Below the pieces are notes generated by a model, which saw nothing but the letters and a program-made list of their open reading frames with translations, ran no database searches and had not been told where the DNA came from. DNA of 64,000 nucleotides from Gordonia alkaliphila (GTDB lineage: Bacteria > Actinomycetota > Actinomycetes > Mycobacteriales > Mycobacteriaceae), in the NCBI RefSeq assembly GCF_023017165.1, contig NZ_JALKBW010000001.1, positions 1,798,001 through 1,862,000 of the forward strand, read 5' to 3'. Of the stretch, positions 38,809-47,672 are shown in pieces. The position numbers and the translations under genes were made by a program. How positions within the stretch are numbered: position 1 is the first letter of the stretch; each line of letters opens with the position of its first letter.

Positions 38809-41289
38809 ATGACATTTTCTGCCGCACTACGAAGCCTTTGGACTGCCGCGGGCGACCCCACGCTGAAGGACGTCAGTGCCGCGGTCGCCGCGCGCGGTCG
38901 GCCGGCGGGCATCACCGTGAGCCGCAGCCTGGTGGCCCGGCTCAGCGACTGGCGCGCCGGCCGACACCTGCCGCGCGAGTTCGAGGGCGTTCTACTCCTC
39001 ACCATCGCCGAACTGCTGGACCGGGCCCGGAAGCGCGACGCGCTGGCCGGGCTCCCGGTGCGGATGGAGCAGTGGGAGGAACTCTGGCGGCAGGCGCGGC
39101 TCGCCGAACTCACCCGCGACGTGGAGAGCCCCTATCCGGGGCTGGCGGCCTACGGGCCGGATACCGCGGCCCGCTTCTTCGGCCGGACGGCGCAGGTCGA
39201 GGCGGTCACCGCGCTGGTCGACGAGGCCCTGTCGGAGGGCGGCGGTGCGGTAGCTCTCGTCGGCGTGTCCGGCTCGGGCAAGTCGTCGCTGCTGGCCGCC
39301 GGCGTTCGCCCCGCGCTGCTCCAGCGGGGCATGCGCGTGGTCGCGATGACACCCGGCGTCGATCCCGACCGGGAACTGTCGCGCGTGCTGGCCGAACCCG
39401 AGGGCGAGGAAGCGGCCGGGCCGCTGACGGTGATCGTCGACCAGGCCGAGGAACTGTTCACCGTGGCCGACGGCGCGGACCTCGCGGCCTTCCTGGATCG
39501 CCTGATCGGGCTGACCGAGGCCGACGACGAGTATCCGACCGCGGTACTGATCGGCCTGCGCGCCGACTTCGTGGGTGAGTGGCTGGTCTATCCGCGGTTG
39601 CTCGAGGCTCTGAACAAACGGACGTACATGCTCGGCCCGATGAGTCGCGACGATCTGCGTGACGTGATCACCAGCCCGGCCGCGAGCGTCGGGGTGAAGC
39701 TCGAGCCGGGCCTGGCCGAGCGGATGCTGGTGGAGTTCTGCGGACCGAACCTGGAGGACTACGACGCGGGCGCGCTGCCGCTGCTCAACCATGCCTTGGC
39801 GACGCTGTGGGGGCATCGCACCGGGAACCGTCTCACCCTGCGCGCCTACGAGAACTCCGGGGGCGTCTTCGGGTCGCTCGGCGACACCGCCGAACAGATG
39901 TGGTCCGGGCTGACGCCCGAGGTCCAAACGGCTGCCAAACAGCTGCTGCTGCGGCTGGTGCACCTCGACGACTCCGGTCGCAACACCCGCCGGTACCGTT
40001 CCCGCACCGAACTCCTCACCGGCGACGCTGCGCAGCGCGACGCCCGGCTGGCGGCGCTCGACGAGTTGCTGGCCGCACGCCTGGTGGTGGTGGACGGCGA
40101 CGAGCGGGTCGGTTTCACCCACGAGATCGTGATGCGGTCCTGGCCGCGTCTGCGCACCTGGATCGACGAGAACCGCGCCGACCTGCTGGCCCGGCAACAG
40201 CTGGAGGCCTCCGCCGAAACGTGGTCGGAGTCCGGCCGCGATCGCAGTCTGCTGCTGCGTGGGGCGTCGCTGGCGCGGGCTCGGCACGCGGCCGCCACCG
40301 GGGAAGTGTCCGCGGCCGCCTGCGCCTTCGTGGCCGCTGCGGACCGGACCGAGCAGCGCACCGCGCGCCTGCGGCGCACGGCGATCCTGGCGCTGGTCCT
40401 CGCAACGGTGCTCGGACTGACGCTCAGTGTCGTCGCCTATCGCGCACGCAGCGAAGCGGTCGCGCAACGGACCACCGCGGAACTGGGCAGACTCGTCGCC
40501 GAAGCAGATCGGCTGCGCGACTCCGATCCGACGATGTCCGCACGCCTCACCCAGCTGGCGCGGGACGAGGCACCGTCGGACTCCGCCGATTCGCGACTGG
40601 TGGCGACCGGCGCCCTGCCGCTCGCCATGCCGATCCGCACCGACAGCGGCGCGGTGTACACCGTGGACGTCAGCCCGGACGGGAAGCGGGTGGCCGGCAC
40701 CGGATCCGACGGCGCCGCACGGATCTGGACGATCGACGACCCGGACGCCGACCCGCTGGTGCTCACCGGCCACACCGGCTTCGTCACCTCGGTGGCCTGG
40801 TCCGGGGACGGCTCGGCGCTGGCCACCACCTCCGACGACGGCACCGCGCGGATCTGGTCCCTCACCGACTCGGGCGCCGCCGAGACCGACCCGACGGTGC
40901 TGCGCGGACACGACGGACGCGTGGTCTACGCGGCGTGGGCGCCGGACGGACGACGGCTGGTCACCGCGGGCATGGACGGCACGGTGCGTGTCTGGGACAC
41001 CGCGACCGGCGCGCAGCTCGCCGAACTCGACGGGCACACCGCCGACGTGCGGACGGTCGCATGGAGTCCGGACGGGACACTGATCGCGTCCGGCGGATCG
41101 GATCGGACCGCCCGACTGTGGGACGGCGCGACGTATGCGCCGCGCGGCGTGATCGACGGACACCGCGACACCGTGCACGCCCTGGACTTCGCCGGCGACT
41201 CCGCCACGCTCGCGACCGGCTCCGACGACGCCACGATCCGGCTCTGGAACGTGACCGATCCGGCCGCGCCCGCGCTCGGCGGCCGATGA
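38809..41289 (+). CDS. nSTAND-type NTPase with N-terminal HTH-like domain, membrane helix and five WD40 repeats
   Basis: The 826-residue N-terminal product of a split gene. Residues 1-85 form a helical HTH-like domain (LWTAAGDPTLKDVSAAVAAR ... RLSDWRAGR) typical of actinobacterial STAND proteins. SPYPGLAAYGPDTAARFFGR then opens the nSTAND1 NTPase domain, with Walker A GVSGSGKSS and Walker B LTVIVDQAEELF. A winged-helix and helical region follow, then one membrane helix near residue 530 and five WD40 repeats (for example FAGDSATLATGSDDATIRLW). Such proteins act as signalling hubs or sensors, and some STANDs act in phage defence; the role here is unknown. It stops inside the first propeller, overlapping the next ORF by ATGA. 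Confidence 0.78.
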   Translation: MTFSAALRSLWTAAGDPTLKDVSAAVAARGRPAGITVSRSLVARLSDWRAGRHLPREFEGVLLLTIAELLDRARKRDALAGLPVRMEQWEELWRQARLAELTRDVESPYPGLAAYGPDTAARFFGRTAQVEAVTALVDEALSEGGGAVALVGVSGSGKSSLLAAGVRPALLQRGMRVVAMTPGVDPDRELSRVLAEPEGEEAAGPLTVIVDQAEELFTVADGADLAAFLDRLIGLTEADDEYPTAVLIGLRADFVGEWLVYPRLLEALNKRTYMLGPMSRDDLRDVITSPAASVGVKLEPGLAERMLVEFCGPNLEDYDAGALPLLNHALATLWGHRTGNRLTLRAYENSGGVFGSLGDTAEQMWSGLTPEVQTAAKQLLLRLVHLDDSGRNTRRYRSRTELLTGDAAQRDARLAALDELLAARLVVVDGDERVGFTHEIVMRSWPRLRTWIDENRADLLARQQLEASAETWSESGRDRSLLLRGASLARARHAAATGEVSAAACAFVAAADRTEQRTARLRRTAILALVLATVLGLTLSVVAYRARSEAVAQRTTAELGRLVAEADRLRDSDPTMSARLTQLARDEAPSDSADSRLVATGALPLAMPIRTDSGAVYTVDVSPDGKRVAGTGSDGAARIWTIDDPDADPLVLTGHTGFVTSVAWSGDGSALATTSDDGTARIWSLTDSGAAETDPTVLRGHDGRVVYAAWAPDGRRLVTAGMDGTVRVWDTATGAQLAELDGHTADVRTVAWSPDGTLIASGGSDRTARLWDGATYAPRGVIDGHRDTVHALDFAGDSATLATGSDDATIRLWNVTDPAAPALGGR

Positions 41290-42554
41290 TCGGACACACC
41301 GCGCCCGTGTGGTCGGTGGGCTTCAGCCCGGGTGGCCGGCGCCTGGTGTCGGCGTCGGTCGACGGCTCGGCCCGCGTCTGGAGCGTCGCGCAGCCGGAAC
41401 TGCCCGTCCAGCTGGGGCCCACGCTCGACGGCGCCGGCAGCTCGGTGTTCTCGGCCACCTTCACCCCCGACGGGCGCCGCGCGGTGACCGCCGGCGCCGA
41501 CGGCACCATCCGGATCTGGACGCTGCCGACCACGGTCCTGGCCGGGCACACCGGCCGGGTGATCGCACCGTCGATCGCCGCCGGGCGCATGCTCACCGGC
41601 GGTGCCGAGGGCACCCTGCTGCTGTGGTCGTCGACCGATCAGGCCGCACCCGCGCTGCTCGCGTCGACCACCACCGCGCGCCGGGCCCGCATCGATCAGA
41701 TCGCGCTGTCGCCGGACGGTCGGCTGGCCGCGGCCGCGACCTCGGCGAGCACCGTGCAGATCTGGCCGATCGACGACGCCGGCCGCTTCGGCGCCTCGAC
41801 GACGGTGCGGGTCGACACCCTCGACCAGCAGCGCGTCTCGTTCGCACCGGCCGCCACGCACACCGGTGACCAGCTGATGCTGACCGGTGACCGCGACGAC
41901 TCGTTCGCGCTCTGGCGGGTGGCACCGGACGGCGCGGCCACGCGGGTCGGCGCACCGCTGGTGCACGGTTCGGCCGGCACCTGGGCCACCGCCGCGGCCT
42001 GGAGTCCGGACGGCCGGCGCCTGGTCACCACCGGTGTGGACGGCGTGCTCACCCTGTGGGACGTGGCCGATCCGGCGCATCCGCGCAAGCTCGGCATCGG
42101 CGAGGCCGATCCGCGCCGGGCGATCAACGCCCTCGCCTGGGCGGGCGACGTCGTCGCGTCCGGCGGGGACGGCGGGCTGGTGCAGCTGTGGCGCGTCGAA
42201 TCCGACGGACTGTCGCTGCTGGCGACCCGGCACCAGGCCGGCGGCGGCACGGTGCGCACCGTCGACTTCGCCGACGACGGCCACCGCCTGATCACCGCGG
42301 GCGACGGCCAGACCATGGTGGTGTGGGACACCGCCGACCCCGCCGAACCGCGGCAATGGGGCGAGCCGCTCGGCGCACCGGGCGCCGGGCGCTGGTACGC
42401 CGCCGTGCTGCCCGACGGCGACGCCGTCGCGGTGGGCGGGGACCGGGGCGCGCTGACCGTCGTCGTGCTCGATCCGGCCTACGCCGACACCCGGATCGAC
42501 GACGCATCCCCGCCGCTCACCGACGCCGAACGCGAGCATTTCGGGATCCGGTGA
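41286..42554 (+). CDS. WD40 propeller protein, C-terminal part of the split nSTAND gene
   Basis: The 422-residue continuation begins MIGHTAPVWSVGFSPGG and carries nine WD40-like blades by my count. With the five upstream this makes fourteen, which is exactly two seven-bladed propellers. The start ATG overlaps the preceding stop (ATGA). One extra C in the CC run at 41283-41284 would give ALGGPMIGHTAP and join both parts into one protein of about 1,248 residues. So this is either the downstream half of a frameshifted gene or a coupled second gene. There is no signal peptide or other domain; it ends LTDAEREHFGIR. Confidence 0.72.
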   Translation: MIGHTAPVWSVGFSPGGRRLVSASVDGSARVWSVAQPELPVQLGPTLDGAGSSVFSATFTPDGRRAVTAGADGTIRIWTLPTTVLAGHTGRVIAPSIAAGRMLTGGAEGTLLLWSSTDQAAPALLASTTTARRARIDQIALSPDGRLAAAATSASTVQIWPIDDAGRFGASTTVRVDTLDQQRVSFAPAATHTGDQLMLTGDRDDSFALWRVAPDGAATRVGAPLVHGSAGTWATAAAWSPDGRRLVTTGVDGVLTLWDVADPAHPRKLGIGEADPRRAINALAWAGDVVASGGDGGLVQLWRVESDGLSLLATRHQAGGGTVRTVDFADDGHRLITAGDGQTMVVWDTADPAEPRQWGEPLGAPGAGRWYAAVLPDGDAVAVGGDRGALTVVVLDPAYADTRIDDASPPLTDAEREHFGIR

Positions 42555-42657
42555 ACCCGGTCACACTGACCTGGCATCGCCCGCGTCACGCGCCTATCGT
42601 TGCGGTGTACGTCTGGTACCCACGCTGGTGGGACTGGAACTGCTCTGGAGGACAACG

Positions 42658-43566
42658 GTGACCACACCCATCCCTGCCTCGCGCTTGACCGTCGGCATCT
42701 GCTCGACCGGTCGCGTGGGCACCGCGCTCGGCGAGGCCCTCGCCGCCGCGGGACATCGGGTGGTCGCGGCGCACGCACCGTCGCCTGCCTCCCGCGAGCG
42801 CGCCGAGCGCCGCCTCCCCTCCGCCCGACTGGGCACCGTCGACGACGTGGTCGCCGCCGCCGAACTGGTGCTGCTGGCCGTTCCCGACACCGAACTCCCC
42901 ACCGTGATCGATCAGGTGGCCGCCGCGCTGCGGCCCGGCCAGATCGTCGCGCACACCGCGGGCGCGCACGGCGTCGACATTCTGGATCCGATCGCGCAGC
43001 GCGGCGGCATGGTCCTCGCGATCCATCCGGCGATGACCTTCGTCGGCGGCCCCGAGGACACCGAGCGGCTGTCGTCGTCGTGCTTCGGCATCACCACCGC
43101 CGATCCGTTCGGCGACGCGGTGGCCGCGGCGCTGGTCCTGGAACTCGGCGGCACCCCGGTGCGGATCGACGAAGCCCAGCGCACCCTGTACCACGCGGCG
43201 CTGGCGCACGGCGCGAACAATCTGATCGCCCTGATCACCGACGCGGTGACGGCCCTGCAGGCCGCGATCGACGGACCGCATCACCTCGCCGCGCAGGCGA
43301 CGGTGGACGGCGGCGCGACGGGTCTACCCGAGCAGATCCTCGGACCGCTGGTGCGCGCCTCGCTGGAGAACGTGCTGAACCTGGGGCCCTCGGCGCTGAC
43401 CGGCCCGGTGGCCCGCGGCGACCGCGCCACCGTGCAGCGACACCGCGGTGCGCTGGAAGAACTGCCCGACCCCGGCGTGGCCCTCGGCTACCGGGTGCTG
43501 TCCGCGCGGGCAGCCGTCCAGGCCGGCGCGCCCGCCGATCTGCTCGACTCGATTGAGGTGAAGTGA
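42658..43566 (+). CDS. Rossmann-like/DUF2520 domain protein (Rv3603c-like)
   Basis: A 302-residue protein with an N-terminal NAD(P)-like Rossmann fold (LTVGICSTGRVGTALGEAL) and a C-terminal helical DUF2520 domain (LYHAALAHGANNLIALI). The pattern is like ketopantoate or pyrroline-carboxylate reductases. It sits directly before panC, as Rv3603c does, so a part in pantothenate synthesis is suspected but unproven. GTG 42658 follows GGAGGAC and is preferred over the upstream GTG 42628. Confidence 0.82.
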   Translation: MTTPIPASRLTVGICSTGRVGTALGEALAAAGHRVVAAHAPSPASRERAERRLPSARLGTVDDVVAAAELVLLAVPDTELPTVIDQVAAALRPGQIVAHTAGAHGVDILDPIAQRGGMVLAIHPAMTFVGGPEDTERLSSSCFGITTADPFGDAVAAALVLELGGTPVRIDEAQRTLYHAALAHGANNLIALITDAVTALQAAIDGPHHLAAQATVDGGATGLPEQILGPLVRASLENVLNLGPSALTGPVARGDRATVQRHRGALEELPDPGVALGYRVLSARAAVQAGAPADLLDSIEVK

Positions 43567-44529
43567 GTGACGACGATTCTTGAGGCCTCGCAGGCCCCGT
43601 ACACCCCCGGCGCGTTGACGGTGCACCGCGATCCCGCGGAACTGCACCGCGTCAGCATGGCGCTGCGGGCCACCGGCAAGCGCGTCGCGCTGGTGCCCAC
43701 CATGGGCGCCCTGCACGAAGGCCACCTGCAGTTGGTGCGCACGGCCAAGGGGCGCGGCAACACCGTGGTGATCGTGTCGATCTTCGTCAACCCGTTGCAG
43801 TTCGGCGCCGGCGAAGACCTCGACGCCTACCCGCGCACCTTTGACGAGGACTGCGCCAAGCTCGCCGCGATGGGCGTCTCGCTGGTCTTCGCGCCGACCG
43901 TCGCCGGCATGTACCCGAGCGGCCCGCGCACCACCATCCACCCCGGTGAGGTTGGTCGCACGCTGGAGGCCGCGCAGCGCCCGACGCACTTCTCCGGCAT
44001 GTTGACGGTGGTCAACAAGTTGCTGAACATCGCCGCGCCGCACGCCGCCTACTTCGGCGAGAAGGACTACCAGCAGCTGGTGCTGGTGAACCAGATGGTC
44101 ACCGACCTCAACATGGACGTCGAGATCCACGGGGTCCCGACGGTCCGCGAGGCCGACGGTCTGGCGATGAGTTCGCGCAACCGGTACCTGTCGAGCCAGG
44201 AGCGCGAGCTCGCGACCACCCTCTCGGCGGCCCTGCTGGCCGGGGCGTACGCCGGCGAGAAGGGCGGACCGGCGGCGCTGGCCGCGGCGCAGGCGGTGCT
44301 CGCCACCGTGCCGGAGATCGACGTCGACTATCTGGAACTGCGCGACCGTTCCCTCGGCCCCGCGCCGGAGACCGGAGACGGGCGCCTGCTGGTGGCGGCG
44401 CGCCTGGGTCAGACGCGGTTGATCGACAACGTCGGCGTCGACATCGGCGGAGTGCGCCGAGCCTTCGACGACGACGCCCAGGAAGAGTTTTTCGCAGCGG
44501 GCGCGCACGCCCGCGGAGATGAGGATTAA
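43567..44529 (+). CDS. panC: Pantoate-beta-alanine ligase
   Basis: PanC condenses pantoate and beta-alanine with ATP to pantothenate. It has 320 residues. The ATP-binding [13 protein letters not shown] with its HxGH motif, [26 protein letters not shown] and the KMSK-like SSRNRYLS are all present. The start GTG follows the previous stop with no gap. It is followed by panD after 4 bp and then coaX, giving a pantothenate-to-CoA operon. Confidence 0.96.
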   Translation: MTTILEASQAPYTPGALTVHRDPAELHRVSMALRATGKRVALVPTMGALHEGHLQLVRTAKGRGNTVVIVSIFVNPLQFGAGEDLDAYPRTFDEDCAKLAAMGVSLVFAPTVAGMYPSGPRTTIHPGEVGRTLEAAQRPTHFSGMLTVVNKLLNIAAPHAAYFGEKDYQQLVLVNQMVTDLNMDVEIHGVPTVREADGLAMSSRNRYLSSQERELATTLSAALLAGAYAGEKGGPAALAAAQAVLATVPEIDVDYLELRDRSLGPAPETGDGRLLVAARLGQTRLIDNVGVDIGGVRRAFDDDAQEEFFAAGAHARGDED

Positions 44530-44533
44530 GCCA

Positions 44534-44959
44534 ATGTTCCGCACCATGATGACGTCCAAGATCCACCGCGCCACGGTGACCCAGGCCGACCTGCACTACG
44601 TCGGCTCGGTGACCATCGACGCCGATCTGCTCGACGCCGCCGGTCTGCTCGAGGGCGAGCAGGTCGCGATCGTCGATATCAACAACGGCAACCGCCTGGA
44701 GACCTACGCGATCGCCGGTGAGCGCGGCAGCGGCGTGATCGGCATCAACGGCGCGGCCGCGCACCTGGTGCACCCGGGCGACCTGGTGATCATCATCGCC
44801 TACGGCATGCTCAACGAGGCCGAGGTGGCTGAGTACGCGCCCAAGGTGGTCTTCGTCGACGAGCAGAACCGTCCGGTCACGCTCACCGACGATCCGGCCG
44901 ACGTGCCGGCGGGCTCGGGCCTGAAGGATCCGCGCCGGTTGGTCGACGTGTCCGCCTGA
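44534..44959 (+). CDS. panD: Aspartate 1-decarboxylase
   Basis: PanD makes beta-alanine from aspartate and forms its pyruvoyl cofactor by self-cleavage. The cleavage site Gly-Ser is in [12 protein letters not shown] near residues 24-25. [19 protein letters not shown] is the conserved core. The precursor has 141 residues. ATG 44534 matches known starts ([15 protein letters not shown]); ATG 44519 upstream overlaps panC. Its TGA shares one base with the coaX ATG. Confidence 0.96.
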   Translation: MFRTMMTSKIHRATVTQADLHYVGSVTIDADLLDAAGLLEGEQVAIVDINNGNRLETYAIAGERGSGVIGINGAAAHLVHPGDLVIIIAYGMLNEAEVAEYAPKVVFVDEQNRPVTLTDDPADVPAGSGLKDPRRLVDVSA

Positions 44960-45756
44960 TGCTCCTCACGGTCGACGTCGGCAACACCAACATCCACATC
45001 GGGGTGTTCGCGGGGGCCGGCGACCATGCTTCACTGGTGCGCGACTGGCGGATTCACACCCGGCCGCACCTGACCGCCGACGAGCTGGCGCTGACGCTGC
45101 GCGGGCTGCTCGGCGACGACATCGAGCGGGTCACCGCGGTGGCCGCGCTGTCGACCGTGCCGTCCCTGCTGCGCGAGATACGGGTCATGGTGACCCGCTA
45201 CTTCGGTGCGGGCCCGCACCTGCTGCTGGAACCGGGCGTGCGCACCGGGATCCCGCTGCTGGTGGACAACCCGAAGGAGGTCGGCACCGACCGCGTCGCC
45301 AACGCGCTGGCCGCGCATGCGCTGTTCCCGGACCAGCCGATCGTCGTGGTGGCCTTCGGGACCGCGACGGTGATCGACGCGGTGTCGGCCAAGGGCGAGT
45401 TTCTCGGCGGCGCGATCGCGCCCGGCGTGAACCTGGGCGTCGAAGCCCTCAGCGAGCACACCGTCACGGTGCGCAAGGTGGAACTGCGGCCGCCGCGCAG
45501 CGTGGTCGGCAAGAACACCGTCGAAGCCCTGCAGTCGGGCATCCTCTTCGGGTTCGCGGGACAGGTCGACGGCCTGGTGACCCGGATCCGCGAAGAGCTT
45601 CCGGGGTTCGACGGCCCGGACGTCGCGGTGGTCGCGACCGGCTTCCTCGCGCCACTGATGAAGGACGAGTGCCGCACCCTCACCGACCACGCGCCGTCGC
45701 TCACACTCGACGGCCTACGCCGCGTCTACGAACGCAGTCGTACCCGGCGCCCCTAG
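44959..45756 (+). CDS. coaX: Type III pantothenate kinase
   Basis: CoaX phosphorylates pantothenate, the first step to CoA. It has 265 residues of the ASKHA fold: phosphate loop LLTVDVGNTNIHIGVF at the N-terminus, the motif VGTDRVANALAAH, and the adenosine loop VAFGTATVIDAV with GGAIAPGVNLG. It is third in the panC-panD-coaX run. Its end overlaps the convergent TetR gene by 4 bp. Confidence 0.95.
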   Translation: MLLTVDVGNTNIHIGVFAGAGDHASLVRDWRIHTRPHLTADELALTLRGLLGDDIERVTAVAALSTVPSLLREIRVMVTRYFGAGPHLLLEPGVRTGIPLLVDNPKEVGTDRVANALAAHALFPDQPIVVVAFGTATVIDAVSAKGEFLGGAIAPGVNLGVEALSEHTVTVRKVELRPPRSVVGKNTVEALQSGILFGFAGQVDGLVTRIREELPGFDGPDVAVVATGFLAPLMKDECRTLTDHAPSLTLDGLRRVYERSRTRRP

Positions 45757-46352
45757 CTCGTCGAAGGGTAGTCGACGCGCACCCGTAGGCGCGGTTGCTG
45801 GTCGGCGCCGTCGTCGACCAGCTGGTCCCACATCGCGTCGGCCATCGGCTGCAGGAACAGTCGGCCCAGCTGCTGCATCATCAGGCTCACGGTCTGCTCG
45901 GCCTCGCTGCGATCCGGTGACGCGATGCCGGCCGCGCGGAGTTTCACGATCTCGCTGCGCGTCAGCTCGGTGAGGCGCGTGAGCAGCGGATTCGCTTCCG
46001 TCGAGGGATTGAGCAGTACTCGGCGCATGTAGTCGACCATGGCGGGATTGGCGTCGAGCATGCGGTGTACCGCGAGGTTACGGGCATCGGACACCGCGCG
46101 CGGGTCGCCCTGCGTCGGCACCGTCGCCAGCGCGCGCACGTGATAGTCGACGATCAGATCCTCGACGGCATCGCGCAGCCCCTCCTTGTTGCCGAAGTGG
46201 TGCTGCACCAGGCCCACGGTGACCCCGGCGTCGGCCGCGATCGACCGCATGGACACCCGATCCTCGCCCTCCCGCGCGTACCGGGTGAGTGCGACGTTGC
46301 GGATCCGCGCCTTGGCGGTGAGGTCCTTCTCGTCCATCAGGGGGCCGGTCAT
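45753..46352 (-). CDS. TetR family transcriptional regulator
   Basis: A 199-residue repressor. The N-terminal helix-turn-helix reads VSMRSIAADAGVTVGLVQHH followed by FGNKEGLRDAV; the C-terminal ligand domain is helical. It diverges from the thiolase-dehydrogenase-MaoC operon, and the gap between them holds a 7-2-7 palindrome that is probably its operator. The inducer is likely an acyl-CoA of that pathway (inference). ATG 46352 is used; ATG 46337 is possible. Confidence 0.85.
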   Translation of the reverse strand: MTGPLMDEKDLTAKARIRNVALTRYAREGEDRVSMRSIAADAGVTVGLVQHHFGNKEGLRDAVEDLIVDYHVRALATVPTQGDPRAVSDARNLAVHRMLDANPAMVDYMRRVLLNPSTEANPLLTRLTELTRSEIVKLRAAGIASPDRSEAEQTVSLMMQQLGRLFLQPMADAMWDQLVDDGADQQPRLRVRVDYPSTS

Positions 46353-46412
46353 CGGTGTCCTTCCAATCTGCTGCGATGGCAGCCTACCAAGGCTTTACAT
46401 CGCGATAGTTTG

Positions 46413-46428
46413 CTATACGCTCGTATAG
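46413..46428. promoter_or_regulatory. TetR-type operator palindrome
   Basis: CTATACG-CT-CGTATAG, a perfect 16-bp dyad between the divergent TetR and thiolase genes, 29 bp before the thiolase ATG. The AT-rich arms contrast with the surroundings. Confidence 0.7.
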
Positions 46429-46457
46429 TGGTGATCGACACGAGGGAAGGCGCAGGG

Positions 46458-47633
46458 ATGAACACGCGAGAAGCAGTCATCGTCGGAGCGGTGCGGACGC
46501 CGGTGGGTCGACGTGGAGGTGCGCTCAGCGCCTGGCACCCGGTCGACCTGATGGGCGAGACCCTGGCCGCACTGGTCGAGCGCACCGGAGTGGCGCCGGC
46601 CGACATCGACGACGTGATCGTCGGCGCCGTGCTGCAGCACGAGGCGCAGTCGGGCAATCTGGGACGGCACGCGGTGCTGGCCGCGGGCCTGCCCGAGTCG
46701 GTGCCCGCGGTGACCATCGACCGCCAGTGCGGTTCAGGTCTGCAGGCGGTCAGCTTCGCCGCGCAGGCGGTGGCCTCCGGCGCGCAGGACGTGGTGATCG
46801 CGGCGGGCGTGGAGTCCATGTCGCAGATCCCGATGCCGCCCGCCATGGTGCCGGGCGCACCGCTCGGCCCGCAGTACAGCCCGCGTGAGCTGGCCCGATA
46901 CGACGGCGGACTGATGGCGCAGGGCGCGTCGTCGGAACTGCTCAACTCCCGCTACGCGTTCACCCGCGAAGCGCTGGACGCGTTCGGCGTGCGCAGCCAC
47001 GAGCGCGCTGCCGCCGCCACGGCCGCCGGGAAGTTCACCGCGCAGACGGTGCCGCTGCACGTCGATCCGGCCGACCCGTCGTCGCCCGTCCTCGACCGGG
47101 ACGAAGGCATTCGCGAGAGTCAGGATCCGGCCAAGATCGCCGCGCTGAAGACCGTGTTCGCCGAGAACGGCACCACCACCGCGGCCAACTCCTCGCAGCT
47201 GTCCGACGGCGCGGGCGCGCTCCTCATCGTCGACCGCGCGTACGCCGAGAGCCACGGCATGACGCCGCGGGCCCGCTTCCTGGCGACGTCGGTGGCGGCC
47301 GCCGATCCGATCATCCAGTTCACCGCCATCCTCGACGCCTCCGAGAAGGCGCTCACGCGGGCCGGCCTGACCGTCGACGACATCGACCTGTTCGAGGTCA
47401 ACGAGGCCTTCGCGGGCGTCCCGATGCTGTTCGCGCAGCACTTCGGGATCGACGACGACAAGCTCAACGTGAACGGCGGCTCGGTGGCGGTGGGGCACCC
47501 GCTCGGCTCCACCGGTGCGCGCATGCTGACCGACCTGCTGCACGAACTCGAACGACGCGGTGCCCGCCGCGGCCTGCTGACCATCTGCGAGGCCACCGGC
47601 ACCGCCAACACCACCATCATCGAACTCGTCTGA
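46458..47633 (+). CDS. Acetyl-CoA acyltransferase (thiolase)
   Basis: A 391-residue degradative-type thiolase that cleaves 3-ketoacyl-CoA with CoA. The nucleophile Cys is in DRQCGSGLQA (about residue 90), the His in NGGSVAVGHPLGSTGA, and the second Cys in TICEATGTANTTII. This is the GTAN variant also found in FadA5/FadA6-like proteins. It heads an operon with an acyl-CoA dehydrogenase and a MaoC-like protein. GTG 46428 would be an alternative start but lies in the operator. Confidence 0.9.
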   Translation: MNTREAVIVGAVRTPVGRRGGALSAWHPVDLMGETLAALVERTGVAPADIDDVIVGAVLQHEAQSGNLGRHAVLAAGLPESVPAVTIDRQCGSGLQAVSFAAQAVASGAQDVVIAAGVESMSQIPMPPAMVPGAPLGPQYSPRELARYDGGLMAQGASSELLNSRYAFTREALDAFGVRSHERAAAATAAGKFTAQTVPLHVDPADPSSPVLDRDEGIRESQDPAKIAALKTVFAENGTTTAANSSQLSDGAGALLIVDRAYAESHGMTPRARFLATSVAAADPIIQFTAILDASEKALTRAGLTVDDIDLFEVNEAFAGVPMLFAQHFGIDDDKLNVNGGSVAVGHPLGSTGARMLTDLLHELERRGARRGLLTICEATGTANTTIIELV

Positions 47634-47672
47634 GTTCCTCGACCGATCCACCGACACGAAAGTTTCTCCGAG

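Noticed and set aside
39807-41285. Upstream half of the 915-codon frame that contains the downstream WD40 ORF
   Set aside because: Before 41286 this frame gives Arg/Pro/Gly-rich shadow sequence over the nSTAND domain; only the part after 41286 is WD40.
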